From Puniceibacterium sediminis (GTDB lineage: Bacteria; Pseudomonadota; Alphaproteobacteria; Rhodobacterales; Rhodobacteraceae), in contig NZ_FZNN01000024.1 of the NCBI RefSeq assembly GCF_900188035.1, positions 1 to 55,796 of the forward strand: a stretch of DNA of 55,796 bases, in the 5' to 3' direction. Shown here piece after piece: positions 1 through 8,921 of the stretch (position 1 is its first letter; every line of letters starts with the position of its first letter). The translations under genes were made by a program, and so were the position numbers. The notes under the pieces were generated by a model. The model made no database searches, was not told the DNA's origin, and saw only the letters and a list, made by a program, of their open reading frames with translations.

Positions 1-45
1 CACGCTGACGAAATCGGGGGACATTACCAGCCTGTCACCCTGATC

Positions 46-196
46 GAAGCCGGGAAACTCTGCCTTCGGGCGGTCCAACGTTGGGGGTCGGATCAGAAGC
101 CGGGAAACTCTGCCTTCGGGCGGTCCAACGTTGGGGGTCGGATCACGAAGCCGGGAAACTCTGCCTTCGGGCGGTCCAACGTTGGGGGTCGGATCA
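46..196. repeat. Tandem repeat, three 50-bp units
   Basis: Three near-identical copies of a 50-bp unit lie head to tail at 46-95, 96-145 and 147-196, with one extra base (position 146) before the third. Each unit starts GAAGCCGGGAAACTC and ends GGGGGTCGGATCA. No spacers separate the units, so this is not a CRISPR array. It lies just downstream of the flavin-reductase-like gene on the minus strand. Any role is unknown; slipped-strand duplication at the edge of the accessory region would explain it. Confidence 0.9.
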
Positions 197-271
197 GAAA
201 CCAGCAGACTCTCGTTATGAACGAAGGACCGGCGGGGGGCAGGTCACGAGGCATAGGGTCGCGGGCGGAAG

Positions 272-859
272 CTACAACAAAGTGCAAAGATCTGGCAGAT
301 GGAGGTCTGGAGAAAGCTGTATCCGGTCTGGGAGCTTGGAGCGCATCATCTCTTGTCGGTCGATTCTGTCCCCATCCATGATGAAGGTGCCATCACCAAC
401 GGCGTGGATGGTCCTTTTCTCTTTTCGAGAGCTGTCAAAATAGGCGGCTATGCCTTCCAGCACGAAGATGTTGTGTTTATCGATGATGTCGATGACCCGG
501 CATTCAATATTTGCAAGGCATTCCGTGATGAGCGGGGCACGAACATGCTTGGCCCTGCAGGGGGTGAGGTTGAATGCCTCAAATTTGTCTGTGTCTTTGC
601 CTGAACAAGTTCCCACTTTTATGACCGTATCAATCAGGTCCACGGTTGGGATTGAAATCACGCATTCTTTCGTGTTTCGAAGCGCAGCATAGGAATAATT
701 CCAGGGACCGGTGGTAATGGCGAAGGTGGCCGAAAAGTCCATCACCATGGTCCAGGTGATGGTCATGATGTTCTGTTTAACCCCGTCACTTGTGGTGATG
801 AAGATAACCGGCCCCGGCTCTATCAGAGTGAATGCTTTGCTCAGCGGCAGCGTTTCCAT
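272..859 (-). CDS. Flavin reductase-like FMN-binding protein
   Basis: Encodes 195 residues resembling the flavin reductase-like/flavoredoxin family (split-barrel FMN-binding fold). The N-terminal third has the pattern expected for the flavin-binding barrel (GPVIFITTSDG, then TITWTMVMDFS and NYSYAALRNTKECVIS). Length fits the family, whose members bind FMN or FAD and pass electrons from NAD(P)H or a partner protein. The start has a good ribosome-binding site (GGAGAAGGG just upstream). No partner oxidoreductase is adjacent; the nearest gene is a broken IS3 transposase. The substrate cannot be told from sequence. Confidence 0.75.
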   Translation of the reverse strand: METLPLSKAFTLIEPGPVIFITTSDGVKQNIMTITWTMVMDFSATFAITTGPWNYSYAALRNTKECVISIPTVDLIDTVIKVGTCSGKDTDKFEAFNLTPCRAKHVRAPLITECLANIECRVIDIIDKHNIFVLEGIAAYFDSSRKEKRTIHAVGDGTFIMDGDRIDRQEMMRSKLPDRIQLSPDLHLPDLCTLL

Positions 860-974
860 ATCCCTTCTCCGTTTTTCTGGGTTAACCCTGTCTGACGTCA
901 GCGCCTATGGGTCCTAATAGGGCAATTTGATAAGAGAGTGTTCTTTGTTCATCTTAACCACTGAGGAGTGGAAG

Positions 975-1187
975 ATGAGATGGGCAACTGGAACCCGCAA
1001 GAGCCCAAGCGCGAAGATCGTCAAAGATATCAAACGCGCCACGCGCAAACAGTATTCATCTGAACAGAAGATCCGGTCCGTCCTGGACAGCCTGCGTGGC
1101 GAAGACAGCATTGCCGGGCTATGCCGCCGTGAGGGCATCACCCCAAGCATCTACTATTAAGTGGTCGAAGGACTTCATGAAAGCTGG
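975..1187 (+). pseudogene. IS3-family transposase OrfA remnant
   Basis: The reading frame matches the N-terminal helix-turn-helix part of IS3-family OrfA (IKRATRKQYSSEQKIR, then SIAGLCRREGI). After IYY a TAA stop interrupts it; reading one base further on restores the family continuation KWSKDFMKAG, so a one-base insertion has broken the gene. It then ends abruptly at about 1187 against the araC-type gene. OrfB and the right end are missing. The decamer TCTGACGTCA occurs on both sides of the remnant (891-900 and 1190-1199). Confidence 0.75.
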
Positions 1188-2188
1188 TGTCTGACGTCAT
1201 ACAAAGCCGCCAGCGCGCGGTGTTCGCGTGGCGCAAAGCCTGTCCAACGCCGGTAGGCGCGGGTGAAATGCGCATGGTCGGCGTAGCCCAAGCGATCCGC
1301 AATTTCTCCGATGGAACACTCATCCGCGAGCAGGGATCTTGCTTCGTGGTATAGCGCGTCGGCGAGGATCTGGCCGTAGGTCGTTCCTTCTGCGCTCAGC
1401 TGACGCTGCAAACTGCGCCGTGATACCTGCAAGCGAGCAGAGACGCGATCTATCACAGGGCGACCATGCAACAGTTCTATCCGGATCGCCGCGCGGACAG
1501 CGGACAGCATGTTCGAGCGGTCAGGCATCCTGTCCTGCTGTGCCGTTGTGTCAGTGCCATGGTGCGCCGTGGTGTTCCCCGTCGCAAGAAGGTGGCCGTC
1601 GAACTCAATGCCGGGAACGAAGCTGTTCTTTCGGACCGGTGAGCCAAAAATCTGCGCGATGTCAGCGGCCTCTGCGCTGCTTGCCGTCCTCAGATGGATG
1701 CATCTCGGACGCCAGGTGCGGCCCAGAAAGTGGCGTAAGAGATCAAGCTGATATCCGATCGCCAGAAGCTCGTTCTGCCATCGCCCTGTGTCGCCCCGCG
1801 TGTGAAAGACCATCGACCACTTGACCCCGTCATGCAGCCGGAACAGCACAAGATCGGTATCTGTCTGCATCATCTGGTTCAGCGTAGCATTCAGGCGATT
1901 GACTGCGGCGCCTAGGGTCGGGGCCGCCGTGCTGTCGGAGCCGTATTTTCCGAGCATCGTGATTTTGGCGAGTGCGCCCATCTCTGCCCCGAAATGGGCG
2001 AGCCCTGTCTCCTTTGCCGCAGCCTGCAGCACCGCGTAATGGTCCTTCAGGGGCAGCGCCAGATCGGGCCGGTCGAGGATCTGAAGAGGCAGGTCTGCCG
2101 AGCGCAGAACGCGGTCTATACGACCGCCGTACCGCTCGACACAGCCCTGTATCGGGCTGAGCGCGCTGGCTTTCACGTATCCGCCCAT
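1175..2188 (-). CDS. AraC-family transcriptional regulator
   Basis: Encodes 337 residues. The N-terminal region of about 200 residues resembles the ligand-binding part of OruR/ArgR-like AraC regulators. The C-terminal region has two helix-turn-helix motifs typical of AraC (SARLQVSRRSLQRQLSAEG, then IGEIADRLGYADHAHFTRAY). The start at 2188 is chosen because GGAGGAACGGGC precedes it; a longer open frame upstream lacks family-like sequence. It is divergent from the secreted-protein gene at 2276, which it may control. The last few codons overlap the IS3 remnant, so its native C-terminus was probably replaced by IS-derived codons. Confidence 0.85.
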   Translation of the reverse strand: MGGYVKASALSPIQGCVERYGGRIDRVLRSADLPLQILDRPDLALPLKDHYAVLQAAAKETGLAHFGAEMGALAKITMLGKYGSDSTAAPTLGAAVNRLNATLNQMMQTDTDLVLFRLHDGVKWSMVFHTRGDTGRWQNELLAIGYQLDLLRHFLGRTWRPRCIHLRTASSAEAADIAQIFGSPVRKNSFVPGIEFDGHLLATGNTTAHHGTDTTAQQDRMPDRSNMLSAVRAAIRIELLHGRPVIDRVSARLQVSRRSLQRQLSAEGTTYGQILADALYHEARSLLADECSIGEIADRLGYADHAHFTRAYRRWTGFAPREHRALAALYDVRHQLS

Positions 2189-2275
2189 GCCCGTTCCTCC
2201 GAAAAGATGTTGGCACGGAATGGCAAACGCGGCAAGCGGCTCTGCTTTAGTTTCCGCAGGGAGGAGGATCACATC

Positions 2276-2797
2276 ATGACATTCAAACGTTTCGTCTCGG
2301 GCCTGGCTTGCATCACCTTGCTGGGAACATCCGCGTCGGCAGAGCAACTGCCCGCCGCGGTTTTCGACATCGAGTTCATCAACTTCAGCCAAGAGGTCGA
2401 CTACGGGGCCACCAATGAGGAGGAGAAAATACGTGCTCTCATGCTGTCCGAAGAGTTCCGGGCGTTACTGAAGAAAAGCGGCCGCTATTCGCTCGTCGAT
2501 ACGACCGGGGCAGCGGACGATCTGGCGCTGCACGGCAACCCATTCAGCTGCAATGCCTGCGAGGCAAAGATCGCAGCGAAACTCGGCGCGGAGCGGTCCT
2601 TCACTGGAGCGGTCCAGAAATTGTCTGTCCTGGTTCAGACAATCATCATCCGCGAGCGTGATGTGCGCAGCGGAGACGTCATGGCGCAGTACCAGACGGA
2701 TATCCGCGGCAACACTGATGTGGCGTGGCGGCGCGGGCTGGAATGGTTGATGAAGAACCGTATGGTTCCGGGAACAGCTGAACTGGACGCCGACTGA
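2276..2797 (+). CDS. Small secreted protein, DUF3280/DUF2380-like
   Basis: Encodes 173 residues with a signal peptide (about 1-22, ending ASAEQ). The mature part has the pattern of DUF3280/DUF2380-type proteins: an AAVFDIEFINFS strand, a SGRYSLVDT segment, a FSCNACE motif with a Cys pair, and a C-terminal DIRGNTDVAWRRGLEWL. The family is periplasmic, of unknown function, and often lies near periplasmic dehydrogenases. The ATG at 2276 follows a strong GGGAGGAGGATC site. It is divergent from the AraC gene with an 87-bp shared promoter region. I name the family from memory of its pattern. Confidence 0.6.
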   Translation: MTFKRFVSGLACITLLGTSASAEQLPAAVFDIEFINFSQEVDYGATNEEEKIRALMLSEEFRALLKKSGRYSLVDTTGAADDLALHGNPFSCNACEAKIAAKLGAERSFTGAVQKLSVLVQTIIIRERDVRSGDVMAQYQTDIRGNTDVAWRRGLEWLMKNRMVPGTAELDAD

Positions 2798-2948
2798 GCG
2801 CCGACAGTCACGAAGCGAAAGGGCGCTATTGCCGTGCTAACGGCCGCTGAACCTGCTGTCCCCTCTTGTCTCATGAATTGAGCAGTTCCTGTGTGAGGCC
2901 GGAATAGCTGCCCGGCACGGCGTTAATGCCGGGCAGCGGATCAGCGCC

Positions 2949-3096
2949 GGGATCAAGTTTCTCGGCGATGGAGACAGCCACGTCCGATATCCGCGCCGTC
3001 GAGTTCACCGCCAGCCGCGACGGCGACAGCCCGGTCCTGCCGGAATTACGCGACCAGAACCCGCAGGACGAGGGGATCTGCACCGTAACCTCTGAC
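2949..3096 (+). pseudogene. IS5-family transposase fragment
   Basis: Two short stretches match the middle of an IS5-type transposase: GIKFLGDG, then in another frame TATSDIRAVEFTASRDGDS and VLPELRDQNPQDEG. The usual basic segment between them is missing, and the catalytic DG motif after GTVT is replaced by SDH. No start, C-terminal part or inverted repeats are seen. This is a decayed internal piece of an insertion sequence. Confidence 0.7.
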
Positions 3097-3156
3097 CACA
3101 TTCGCTCCCGCGCCATGCTTTTGGTCCTGTTAGTCCCAGCCCCTTAAATAGCCCCG

Positions 3157-3560
3157 GGAGCGACGACTTTCCAGAGGTAGGGTGGAGTCGTCAAAACCCC
3201 GGGACACCACTCAGCGGAAAATTCGCGGGCTCTGCGGGGGCATGGTATCACGCCGCCCATTCGCGCCGTTATCAGTCCCGCTGGTCCTCGATCATTTTCC
3301 GAATTCCTTCATTATGTTGCTTGTGAAGAGATTGTAGGAGGTGGGCAGGAACCTTTGATTGGGTCGTGGGCTGGGGTCATGAAGTCCTGGAGCAGATCGA
3401 GGGATGTTCATGGGGGCATTCCGGCTGCTGGCCGCGGCAGCGTGCCGAACCTTGGAGGCGATGCGGGGCAAGATTGGCATCGATGTCCGCAAGGATCTAC
3501 TCAACGAGGAAGGCCCGGATCTGCCATCCAAACCAAGGTTCATGATTGACCTTTCCCTGC
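3157..3560 (-). repeat. Dispersed HTH module, copy A (regulator deleted)
   Basis: This shares both flanks of the dispersed module seen at 7695, 20020 and 27309: on the left the segment with CTCTGCGGGGGCATGG, on the right TGTTGCTTGTGAAGAG, GGGCATTCCGG and CCGAACCTTGGAG. Nearly the whole regulator gene is gone. The last codons (IEDQRD in the minus frame) are joined to sequence next to the gene's start, about 3290-3315. On the right, similarity continues past CCTTGGAG to about 3550, matching copy E near 33340-33370. It separates the AraC block from the aldehyde oxidoreductase operon. Confidence 0.75.
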
Positions 3561-3827
3561 CCGGAACGGACGTACGATCACGGTGCGCGCAAGGATAAGC
3601 TGCTGGGCTGAGCGACGACGAGACATGCCGACACGCGGTTCGGTGCCACTGTCTGCGCAAGCCGAGATGATAGCTTCTTTTTCCTGCCAGATCCGGCTGT
3701 TGGCGTTTCCGTGACAGTTCCTGAACGTCTTCCTTGGAACCCTTTCGCGGGACCATCCGTTGTTCAGCGGATGGCACAGCGGCAGTTCAGTATCGCCGGG
3801 GACGCCATACAGGCTCAGGAGGCAGCA

Positions 3828-4331
3828 ATGAAAACCACCCTCACCGTAAACGGCACGCAGCACGAGGTGGGGCATGACCCGCGACGCACGCTGCTCGATA
3901 CTCTGCGCGATGATCTTGGACTTACGGGTACAAAGAAGGGCTGCGATCACGGCCAGTGCGGCGCATGCACTGTTCTGCTGAACGGGGAGCGCGTGAATTC
4001 CTGCCTTTGCCTGACCGCGATGCACGACGGGGATGAGATCACCACCATCGAAGGGATTGGAGCGCCTGAACGGTTGTCGGCGCTGCAGCGGGCGTTTGTC
4101 GAGAGGGACGGATTTCAGTGCGGTTATTGCACGCCCGGTCAGATCATGTCTGCGACGGCGATGCTGAAAGAGATTGCAGAGGGCTCGCCGTCTTATGTGA
4201 GCGATGACCTCGATGCCCCGAAGTTGAGCGATGGCGAGATGGCAGAGCGAATGTCCGGTAATCTCTGCCGCTGCTCTGCCTATCCGTTGATCCGCGAAGC
4301 CATTGCCATGGCAGCGGAGGTCAAGGAATGA
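3828..4331 (+). CDS. paoA: Aldehyde oxidoreductase, 2Fe-2S subunit (PaoA-like)
   Basis: Encodes 167 residues with two [2Fe-2S] motifs of the xanthine oxidase family: CDHGQCGACTVLLNGERVNSC near 40-62, then CGYCTPGQ and NLCRCSAY. It is the electron-transfer subunit of a three-subunit molybdenum hydroxylase that oxidises aldehydes or aromatic aldehydes. The ATG at 3828 has AGGAGG upstream; an in-frame upstream start lacks one. Unlike E. coli PaoA, no Tat signal is seen, which suggests a cytoplasmic enzyme. The stop overlaps the next start by 4 bases, so the three genes form an operon. Confidence 0.88.
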   Translation: MKTTLTVNGTQHEVGHDPRRTLLDTLRDDLGLTGTKKGCDHGQCGACTVLLNGERVNSCLCLTAMHDGDEITTIEGIGAPERLSALQRAFVERDGFQCGYCTPGQIMSATAMLKEIAEGSPSYVSDDLDAPKLSDGEMAERMSGNLCRCSAYPLIREAIAMAAEVKE

Positions 4332-5338
4332 GACCGTTTGACTATGTTCGCGCGACGGCCCCTGATGATGCTGCGCTTGTCTCCGGTCAGATCATCGCAG
4401 GCGGGACCAATCTGCTAGACCTGATGAAGATCCAGGTGATGGCCCCCGAAACGCTTGTCGATATCACCCGGATAGATGGCCTGTCGGACATCACGACCGA
4501 AGGCGACGGGCTGCGCATCGGTGCGCTTGTGACGAACACCGCGCTGGCACAGGACGCGCGCGTAAGGGCGGGCTGGCCACTTCTATCGCGCGCGATCCTC
4601 GCCGGGGCATCTGCGCAGATCCGCAACAAGGCGACCACCGGCGGCAACCTGCTCCAGCGCACGCGATGCCCGTATTTCTACGACACTTCGCAGCCCTGCA
4701 ACAAGCGCAGGCCGGGTGACGGCTGCGCCGCCAAAGGTGGCGAGGGGCGGATGCTCGCGCTGTTCGGCACATCCGAACACTGCCTTGCGGCGCACCCGTC
4801 CGACATGGCCGTCGCGTTGACCGCGCTACGGGCCGAGGTTGAGATCCGCACACCGCACGGCGATCTGCGCCGCATTCCCGTACAGCAACTCTATCATGCG
4901 CCAAGCGACCGACCCGACCGCGACACCGTGCTGGAGGCGGGTGATCTCATAACGGCGGTGATCCTGCCTGCGCCGCTGGTTGGCAGTCGGCAAGGCTACC
5001 GCAAGGTGCGCGACCGGGCGTCCTATGCTTTTGCGCTCGTCTCTGTCGCCGGGTCTATCCAAATGGAGGGTGATATGATCAGCCGCGCGCACCTAGCCTA
5101 TGGCAGCGTCGCGCCCCATCCCTGGACGGACGGGGCTGTGGCGAAAATGCTGGAAGGCCAGAAAGCCTCAGATGCGCTGTTCGCAAGGGTAGCCGACGCT
5201 CTCGTCCCGGACAGGGCGCCACACCCCGACACCGAGTACAAGCGCAGGTTGTTGCGCCGGACCTTCATCGCCACTCTGCGCCAGTTGACCGGGTTGGCCG
5301 ACACTTCAGGTACTGACATCGCGAGGACGCAGTCATGA
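4328..5338 (+). CDS. paoB: Aldehyde oxidoreductase, FAD subunit (PaoB-like)
   Basis: Encodes 336 residues of the FAD-binding CO dehydrogenase medium-subunit family. The FAD motifs are IIAGGTNLLD near the N-terminus and the TTGGNLLQRTRCPYF segment. The latter is followed by a Cys-rich insertion (YDTSQPCNKRRPGDGCAAK) that in PaoB carries an extra [4Fe-4S] cluster; this separates it from ordinary XdhB-type subunits. It receives electrons from the 2Fe-2S subunit. Start and stop overlap its neighbours by 4 bases each, indicating translational coupling. The gene name rests on order and on the Cys insertion. Confidence 0.88.
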   Translation: MRPFDYVRATAPDDAALVSGQIIAGGTNLLDLMKIQVMAPETLVDITRIDGLSDITTEGDGLRIGALVTNTALAQDARVRAGWPLLSRAILAGASAQIRNKATTGGNLLQRTRCPYFYDTSQPCNKRRPGDGCAAKGGEGRMLALFGTSEHCLAAHPSDMAVALTALRAEVEIRTPHGDLRRIPVQQLYHAPSDRPDRDTVLEAGDLITAVILPAPLVGSRQGYRKVRDRASYAFALVSVAGSIQMEGDMISRAHLAYGSVAPHPWTDGAVAKMLEGQKASDALFARVADALVPDRAPHPDTEYKRRLLRRTFIATLRQLTGLADTSGTDIARTQS

Positions 5339-7524
5339 GCGACACTTTCACCATGGATAGCCCACAGCCCCGCCTGCTGGATCAGACAGGGCAGGGCGTG
5401 ATTGGCACGCCGATGAATCGCCCCGATGGCCCGCGCAAGGTGTCCGGTCAGGCGTGCTATACGGCAGACGCCGTGACGGAGGGCGTGGCACATGGCGTGC
5501 TGGTACGGTCGACCATTTCGCGCGGCAGGGTCACCGGTATGGATCTCGCCAGTGTCATGTCGATCGATGGCGTGATCGACGTCATCACCGACCCGCGCAT
5601 GATCCGCAACCCAGCGCAGGGCATGGCGGGAGAAGCGCCAGTACAGCCCGGCGACGCAGTCCACTATCACGGCCAGCCCATCGCGCTGGTGGTGGCCGAA
5701 AGCTTTGAAGCGGCACGTGATGCCGCCCAACGCCTGACTGTTCACTACGAGACGGAAGAGGCTTCCGTCACCCCAGAGGGGACGTCCGCAAGTGAGACGG
5801 ATGACCCTGAAACGGCTGGCGACTTCGACGCGGCTTGGCAGGCGGCTGAGGTGAAGGTTGATCTGAACTTCACCACACCATCGCAGGCCGCCGCCGCAAT
5901 GGAGCCCCACGCGGCGATCGCCGAATGGAAGGACAACTCCGTCACTGTGCACAGTTCACTCCAGATGATCCGCTTCAATAAGAAGGAACTTGCCGACACG
6001 CTGGGGATCGACCCCTCGCAGGTGCGCATTCTGGCACCCTTCGTGGGAGGTGGCTTCGGATCCAAGCTGGGACTTGGCCCTGAAGCCGTCGCCGCCGCCA
6101 TCGCATCCCAGAGGCTGGGCCGTCCGGTGCGGGTGGTGATGACGCGGCAGAACGTTTTCGATTGCGTGCTCCGTCGCTCGGAAACTGCTCAGCGAGTGCG
6201 ACTGGGAGCGACGCAGGACGGCAGAATTACCGCGATTTCCCATGATGACACAGTGTCCAATCTTGATGGTGAAGGGTTTTCCGAACCCGTGTCGCAAGCC
6301 TCGCAGTTCCTTTACGGCGCTGATGGGCTAAGCTTCACGCAGACCGTTGCGCGGATCGCAGCAACCCCGGCCGGGTCCGTGCGCGCACCCGGGGAAGCGG
6401 TGGGAATGCTCGGACTCGAAGCGGCAATGGATGAGTTGGCGGAGCGTCTGGGGATGGACCCCGTAGAATTGCGCCTAAAGAACCTGCCCGACAAGCACCC
6501 GATGGATGGGCGAGAGTATAGCACCCGTCGGCTCGCCGATTGTCTGCGCGAAGGCGCAGAGAACTTTGGCTGGGCACAGCGTGGCGCTGCGGGTATGCGA
6601 CGTGAGGGCGACTGGATGATCGGCATGGGCATGGCCTCGGCGGCCCGGTCCAGCATGCTGGTGAAATCCGCATCTCGCGTGCGCCTGACCGGCGACCGGG
6701 CTGTGGTCGAAACCGACATGACGGACATCGGCACAGGGACCTATGCCATTCTGGCGCAGATCACGGCTGAAATGCTGGGCCTCTCACCCGAACGTGTAGA
6801 GGTACGTCTGGGGGATTCCGATCTGCCCGGCGCATCGGGTTCCGGCGGATCCTTCGGTGCGAATTCTGCAGGCTCATCGACCTTCCTGGCCGCGCGCAAG
6901 ATCCGACGCCGGATTGCAGATCTTCTGGGCTGCGCCGAAGATGATCTCACGCTGCAGGGTGGTCGCGCCCGGGGCCTTAATCGCGACATGGCTCTTGCGG
7001 ACCTCGTGCAGGAAGAATTGGAGGCGGAAGCCACGATCAAAGCGGGAAAGACCGCCGAGAGCCACTTTTCATCTGGTTTCGGGGCCCATTTCGCTGAGGT
7101 CGCAGTCAACGAATGGACAGGAGAAGTTCGCGTGCGCCGCATGTTGAGTGTGATGTCGATGGGCCGCATCCTCAATGAAAAGACAGCCCGCAGTCAGGCG
7201 CTTGGCGGGATGATCTGGGGTATCGGCGCAGCCCTGACGGAAGAGATGCAGAACGACCAGCGTGATGGCCACGTGGTGACCCGTGACCTTGCAAACTACC
7301 ACGTCCCGTCCCACGCTGATGTTCCGGGTGACATGCAGGTGCTGTTTCTGGAGGAGCGCGATGACTGGGCAAATCCGATCCAGACCAAGGGCATTGGTGA
7401 GCTGGGCATATCCGGCGCGGGGGCCGCTGTTCTTAATGCCATCGCTCATGCAACGGGGCACCGGGTCTACGATTTCCCGGCGCTGCCAGACCGCGTGATC
7501 GCTGCGATGGAAGTCGAGATCTGA
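5335..7524 (+). CDS. paoC: Aldehyde oxidoreductase, Mo-cofactor subunit (PaoC-like)
   Basis: Encodes 729 residues, the usual length for the PaoC/YagR catalytic subunit. It carries the molybdopterin motif FVGGGFGSKLG, the segment TDIGTGTYAILAQI, the Gly/Ser-rich GSGGSFGANSAGS, and near the C-terminus KGIGELGISG, whose Glu is the expected catalytic base. It binds the molybdenum cofactor and hydroxylates the aldehyde. No XdhC/PaoD-type maturation gene lies nearby, so the cofactor chaperone must be elsewhere. The physiological substrate cannot be read from sequence. Confidence 0.9.
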   Translation: MSDTFTMDSPQPRLLDQTGQGVIGTPMNRPDGPRKVSGQACYTADAVTEGVAHGVLVRSTISRGRVTGMDLASVMSIDGVIDVITDPRMIRNPAQGMAGEAPVQPGDAVHYHGQPIALVVAESFEAARDAAQRLTVHYETEEASVTPEGTSASETDDPETAGDFDAAWQAAEVKVDLNFTTPSQAAAAMEPHAAIAEWKDNSVTVHSSLQMIRFNKKELADTLGIDPSQVRILAPFVGGGFGSKLGLGPEAVAAAIASQRLGRPVRVVMTRQNVFDCVLRRSETAQRVRLGATQDGRITAISHDDTVSNLDGEGFSEPVSQASQFLYGADGLSFTQTVARIAATPAGSVRAPGEAVGMLGLEAAMDELAERLGMDPVELRLKNLPDKHPMDGREYSTRRLADCLREGAENFGWAQRGAAGMRREGDWMIGMGMASAARSSMLVKSASRVRLTGDRAVVETDMTDIGTGTYAILAQITAEMLGLSPERVEVRLGDSDLPGASGSGGSFGANSAGSSTFLAARKIRRRIADLLGCAEDDLTLQGGRARGLNRDMALADLVQEELEAEATIKAGKTAESHFSSGFGAHFAEVAVNEWTGEVRVRRMLSVMSMGRILNEKTARSQALGGMIWGIGAALTEEMQNDQRDGHVVTRDLANYHVPSHADVPGDMQVLFLEERDDWANPIQTKGIGELGISGAGAAVLNAIAHATGHRVYDFPALPDRVIAAMEVEI

Positions 7525-7694
7525 ACCGGTTCAGGCTCCCGATGAAACGTGGAAGATATCATTTCGACATCGTCCACATTCTGGGGGCAGTGAGGTTAAG
7601 GATCGTGCGCTCGCGCAAAATTTGACGCTCTCACGTCGCACTTTAATCTAGAAGGGCGTGAGGGCTTAGATACTGTTCCGGACGCCCCTGCAGG

Positions 7695-8481
7695 CGTTTC
7701 GTCGTCGATCCGTTAATCGTGCAAATGACGCAGGCACTCCATCGCGCCCGCGTCCTGACTTGCCCGTTGAAACGCGCCAAGAGGGGTGATGTGCCAGAGA
7801 CAGGGGGTGCGTCAAAACCGTTAGATGCAACTCAGAAGGCAAATTTTGGGGCTCTGCGGGGGCATGGGCGCGCGCGCCCCGTTCTCGCCCCGCCTTCAGT
7901 CCCGCTGTTATTCGATCAGCTGATCGAACCTTGCCTCCGAGACCTCCATCATCCGCTCAAGGGGTTTGAAATAGGTCCGGCGCTTGCCACCGCAAAGCCG
8001 CTTGAACCGGTCGACGGCAGGTTGAGGCCCACGTATGTTGATCTGTGCCTCGGGCACTGGCTCAACCGTCCTGGAAATCGTGTTCCACGTTTCTGGCATG
8101 TATAGCCTCATCGCCACGCGGGTCAGTATCAGCGGGTCAATTCCCGGGCCCTGGAAAAGGCCGGGATCCGCTGGATCGGCATGCGCATCACGCCGGGCTT
8201 GAGCATGGAGATCACATTTGATCGCTCGAACCCGACTTAATTGGCAATCTCGGTTTGTGTCTTGCCGCTGGCGTCGATGGCCTCTGCCATCAGGTGGGCG
8301 GTAGGGCTGTCAGTCATGTCGTACCTCTTCATCATGTTGCTTGTACTGTGATGATAGAAGGCGCGCCGGGGTCCTTGATCGGGTCGTGGGCTTGTGGACA
8401 GAAGGCCCTAACTTAGATCGGAGGATGTCTCTGGGGGCATTCCGGGTGCGGGTCGTGCAATGGCACCGAACCTTGGAGTTG
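7695..8481 (-). repeat. Dispersed HTH module, copy B
   Basis: A 787-bp unit matching copy D (27309-28097) from end to end. It begins with TTCGTCGTCGATCCGT, continues through GCAAATGACGCAGGCACTCC, contains a decayed copy of the HTH gene, and ends at CCGAACCTTGGAGTTG. Here similarity continues further right (to about 8750) and is shared with copy E at 33181. It separates the aldehyde oxidoreductase operon from the VPLPA-CTERM/lysA block. No terminal inverted repeats or target duplication could be seen by eye. Confidence 0.85.
7896..8317 (-). pseudogene. Decayed HTH regulator of module B
   Basis: The same gene as the intact regulators at 20140 and 27511, but broken in at least three places. There is a TAA stop within the helix-turn-helix (ANEVGF became AN-stop-VGF, near 8237-8239), a frameshift near 8130 after SRA, and an early stop in the C-terminus (LIE-stop instead of LIEEQRD, near 7908). 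The promoter inverted repeat upstream has also decayed. This copy cannot make a working repressor. Confidence 0.85.
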
Positions 8482-8921
8482 TCGCGGGCAGGTGGGAGGA
8501 CGGTCTCGGTCTCTGCATGCAGGTCCGCATCATGGAAGGCTCAGAACTGTCCATCAATCCGGGATCTATCATGACCCGACTCCAGCCCTTTCGCGAAATT
8601 CATGCCAGGGGCAGGGAGCGCTCTGCTGCAGGCGCGAGATTCCGAGGCCGTTTTCCCGGAAGCCGACGCGCAGCGAACCGATGCTGCATCCTTTGATGCG
8701 GCAGGCTGCACTGGGATACTGCAGGCTGCACTGGCGGCGACAAGCGCAGATACGCGACAGCTGCGGCCATCGGAAGCACAAAATGCTTGATCTGCAGGCC
8801 GCGTCAGGCGAGTTTGGCACCAAACGTCAGGCCACTTGGGAAATGTCGGGACAAAAAAGGTCGGCTCACTTATTGTCCGACCATTAGTTTATATAAGATT
8901 TTTCTAAAATGGAGTTGGGAG

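Noticed and set aside
46-196. Possible CRISPR array
   Set aside because: The three 50-bp units are directly adjacent with no spacers, and no cas genes lie nearby.
5098-5952. Long minus-strand open frame of 284 codons over the PaoB/PaoC genes
   Set aside because: It lies opposite clearly conserved coding sequence and has no family-like motifs; G+C-rich third positions produce such shadows.
8341-8574. Small plus-strand frame in module B, with similar frames in copies C and E
   Set aside because: The similarity follows from the DNA repeat; the frames differ in start and length, and lie over the regulator's promoter, so conserved coding is not shown.
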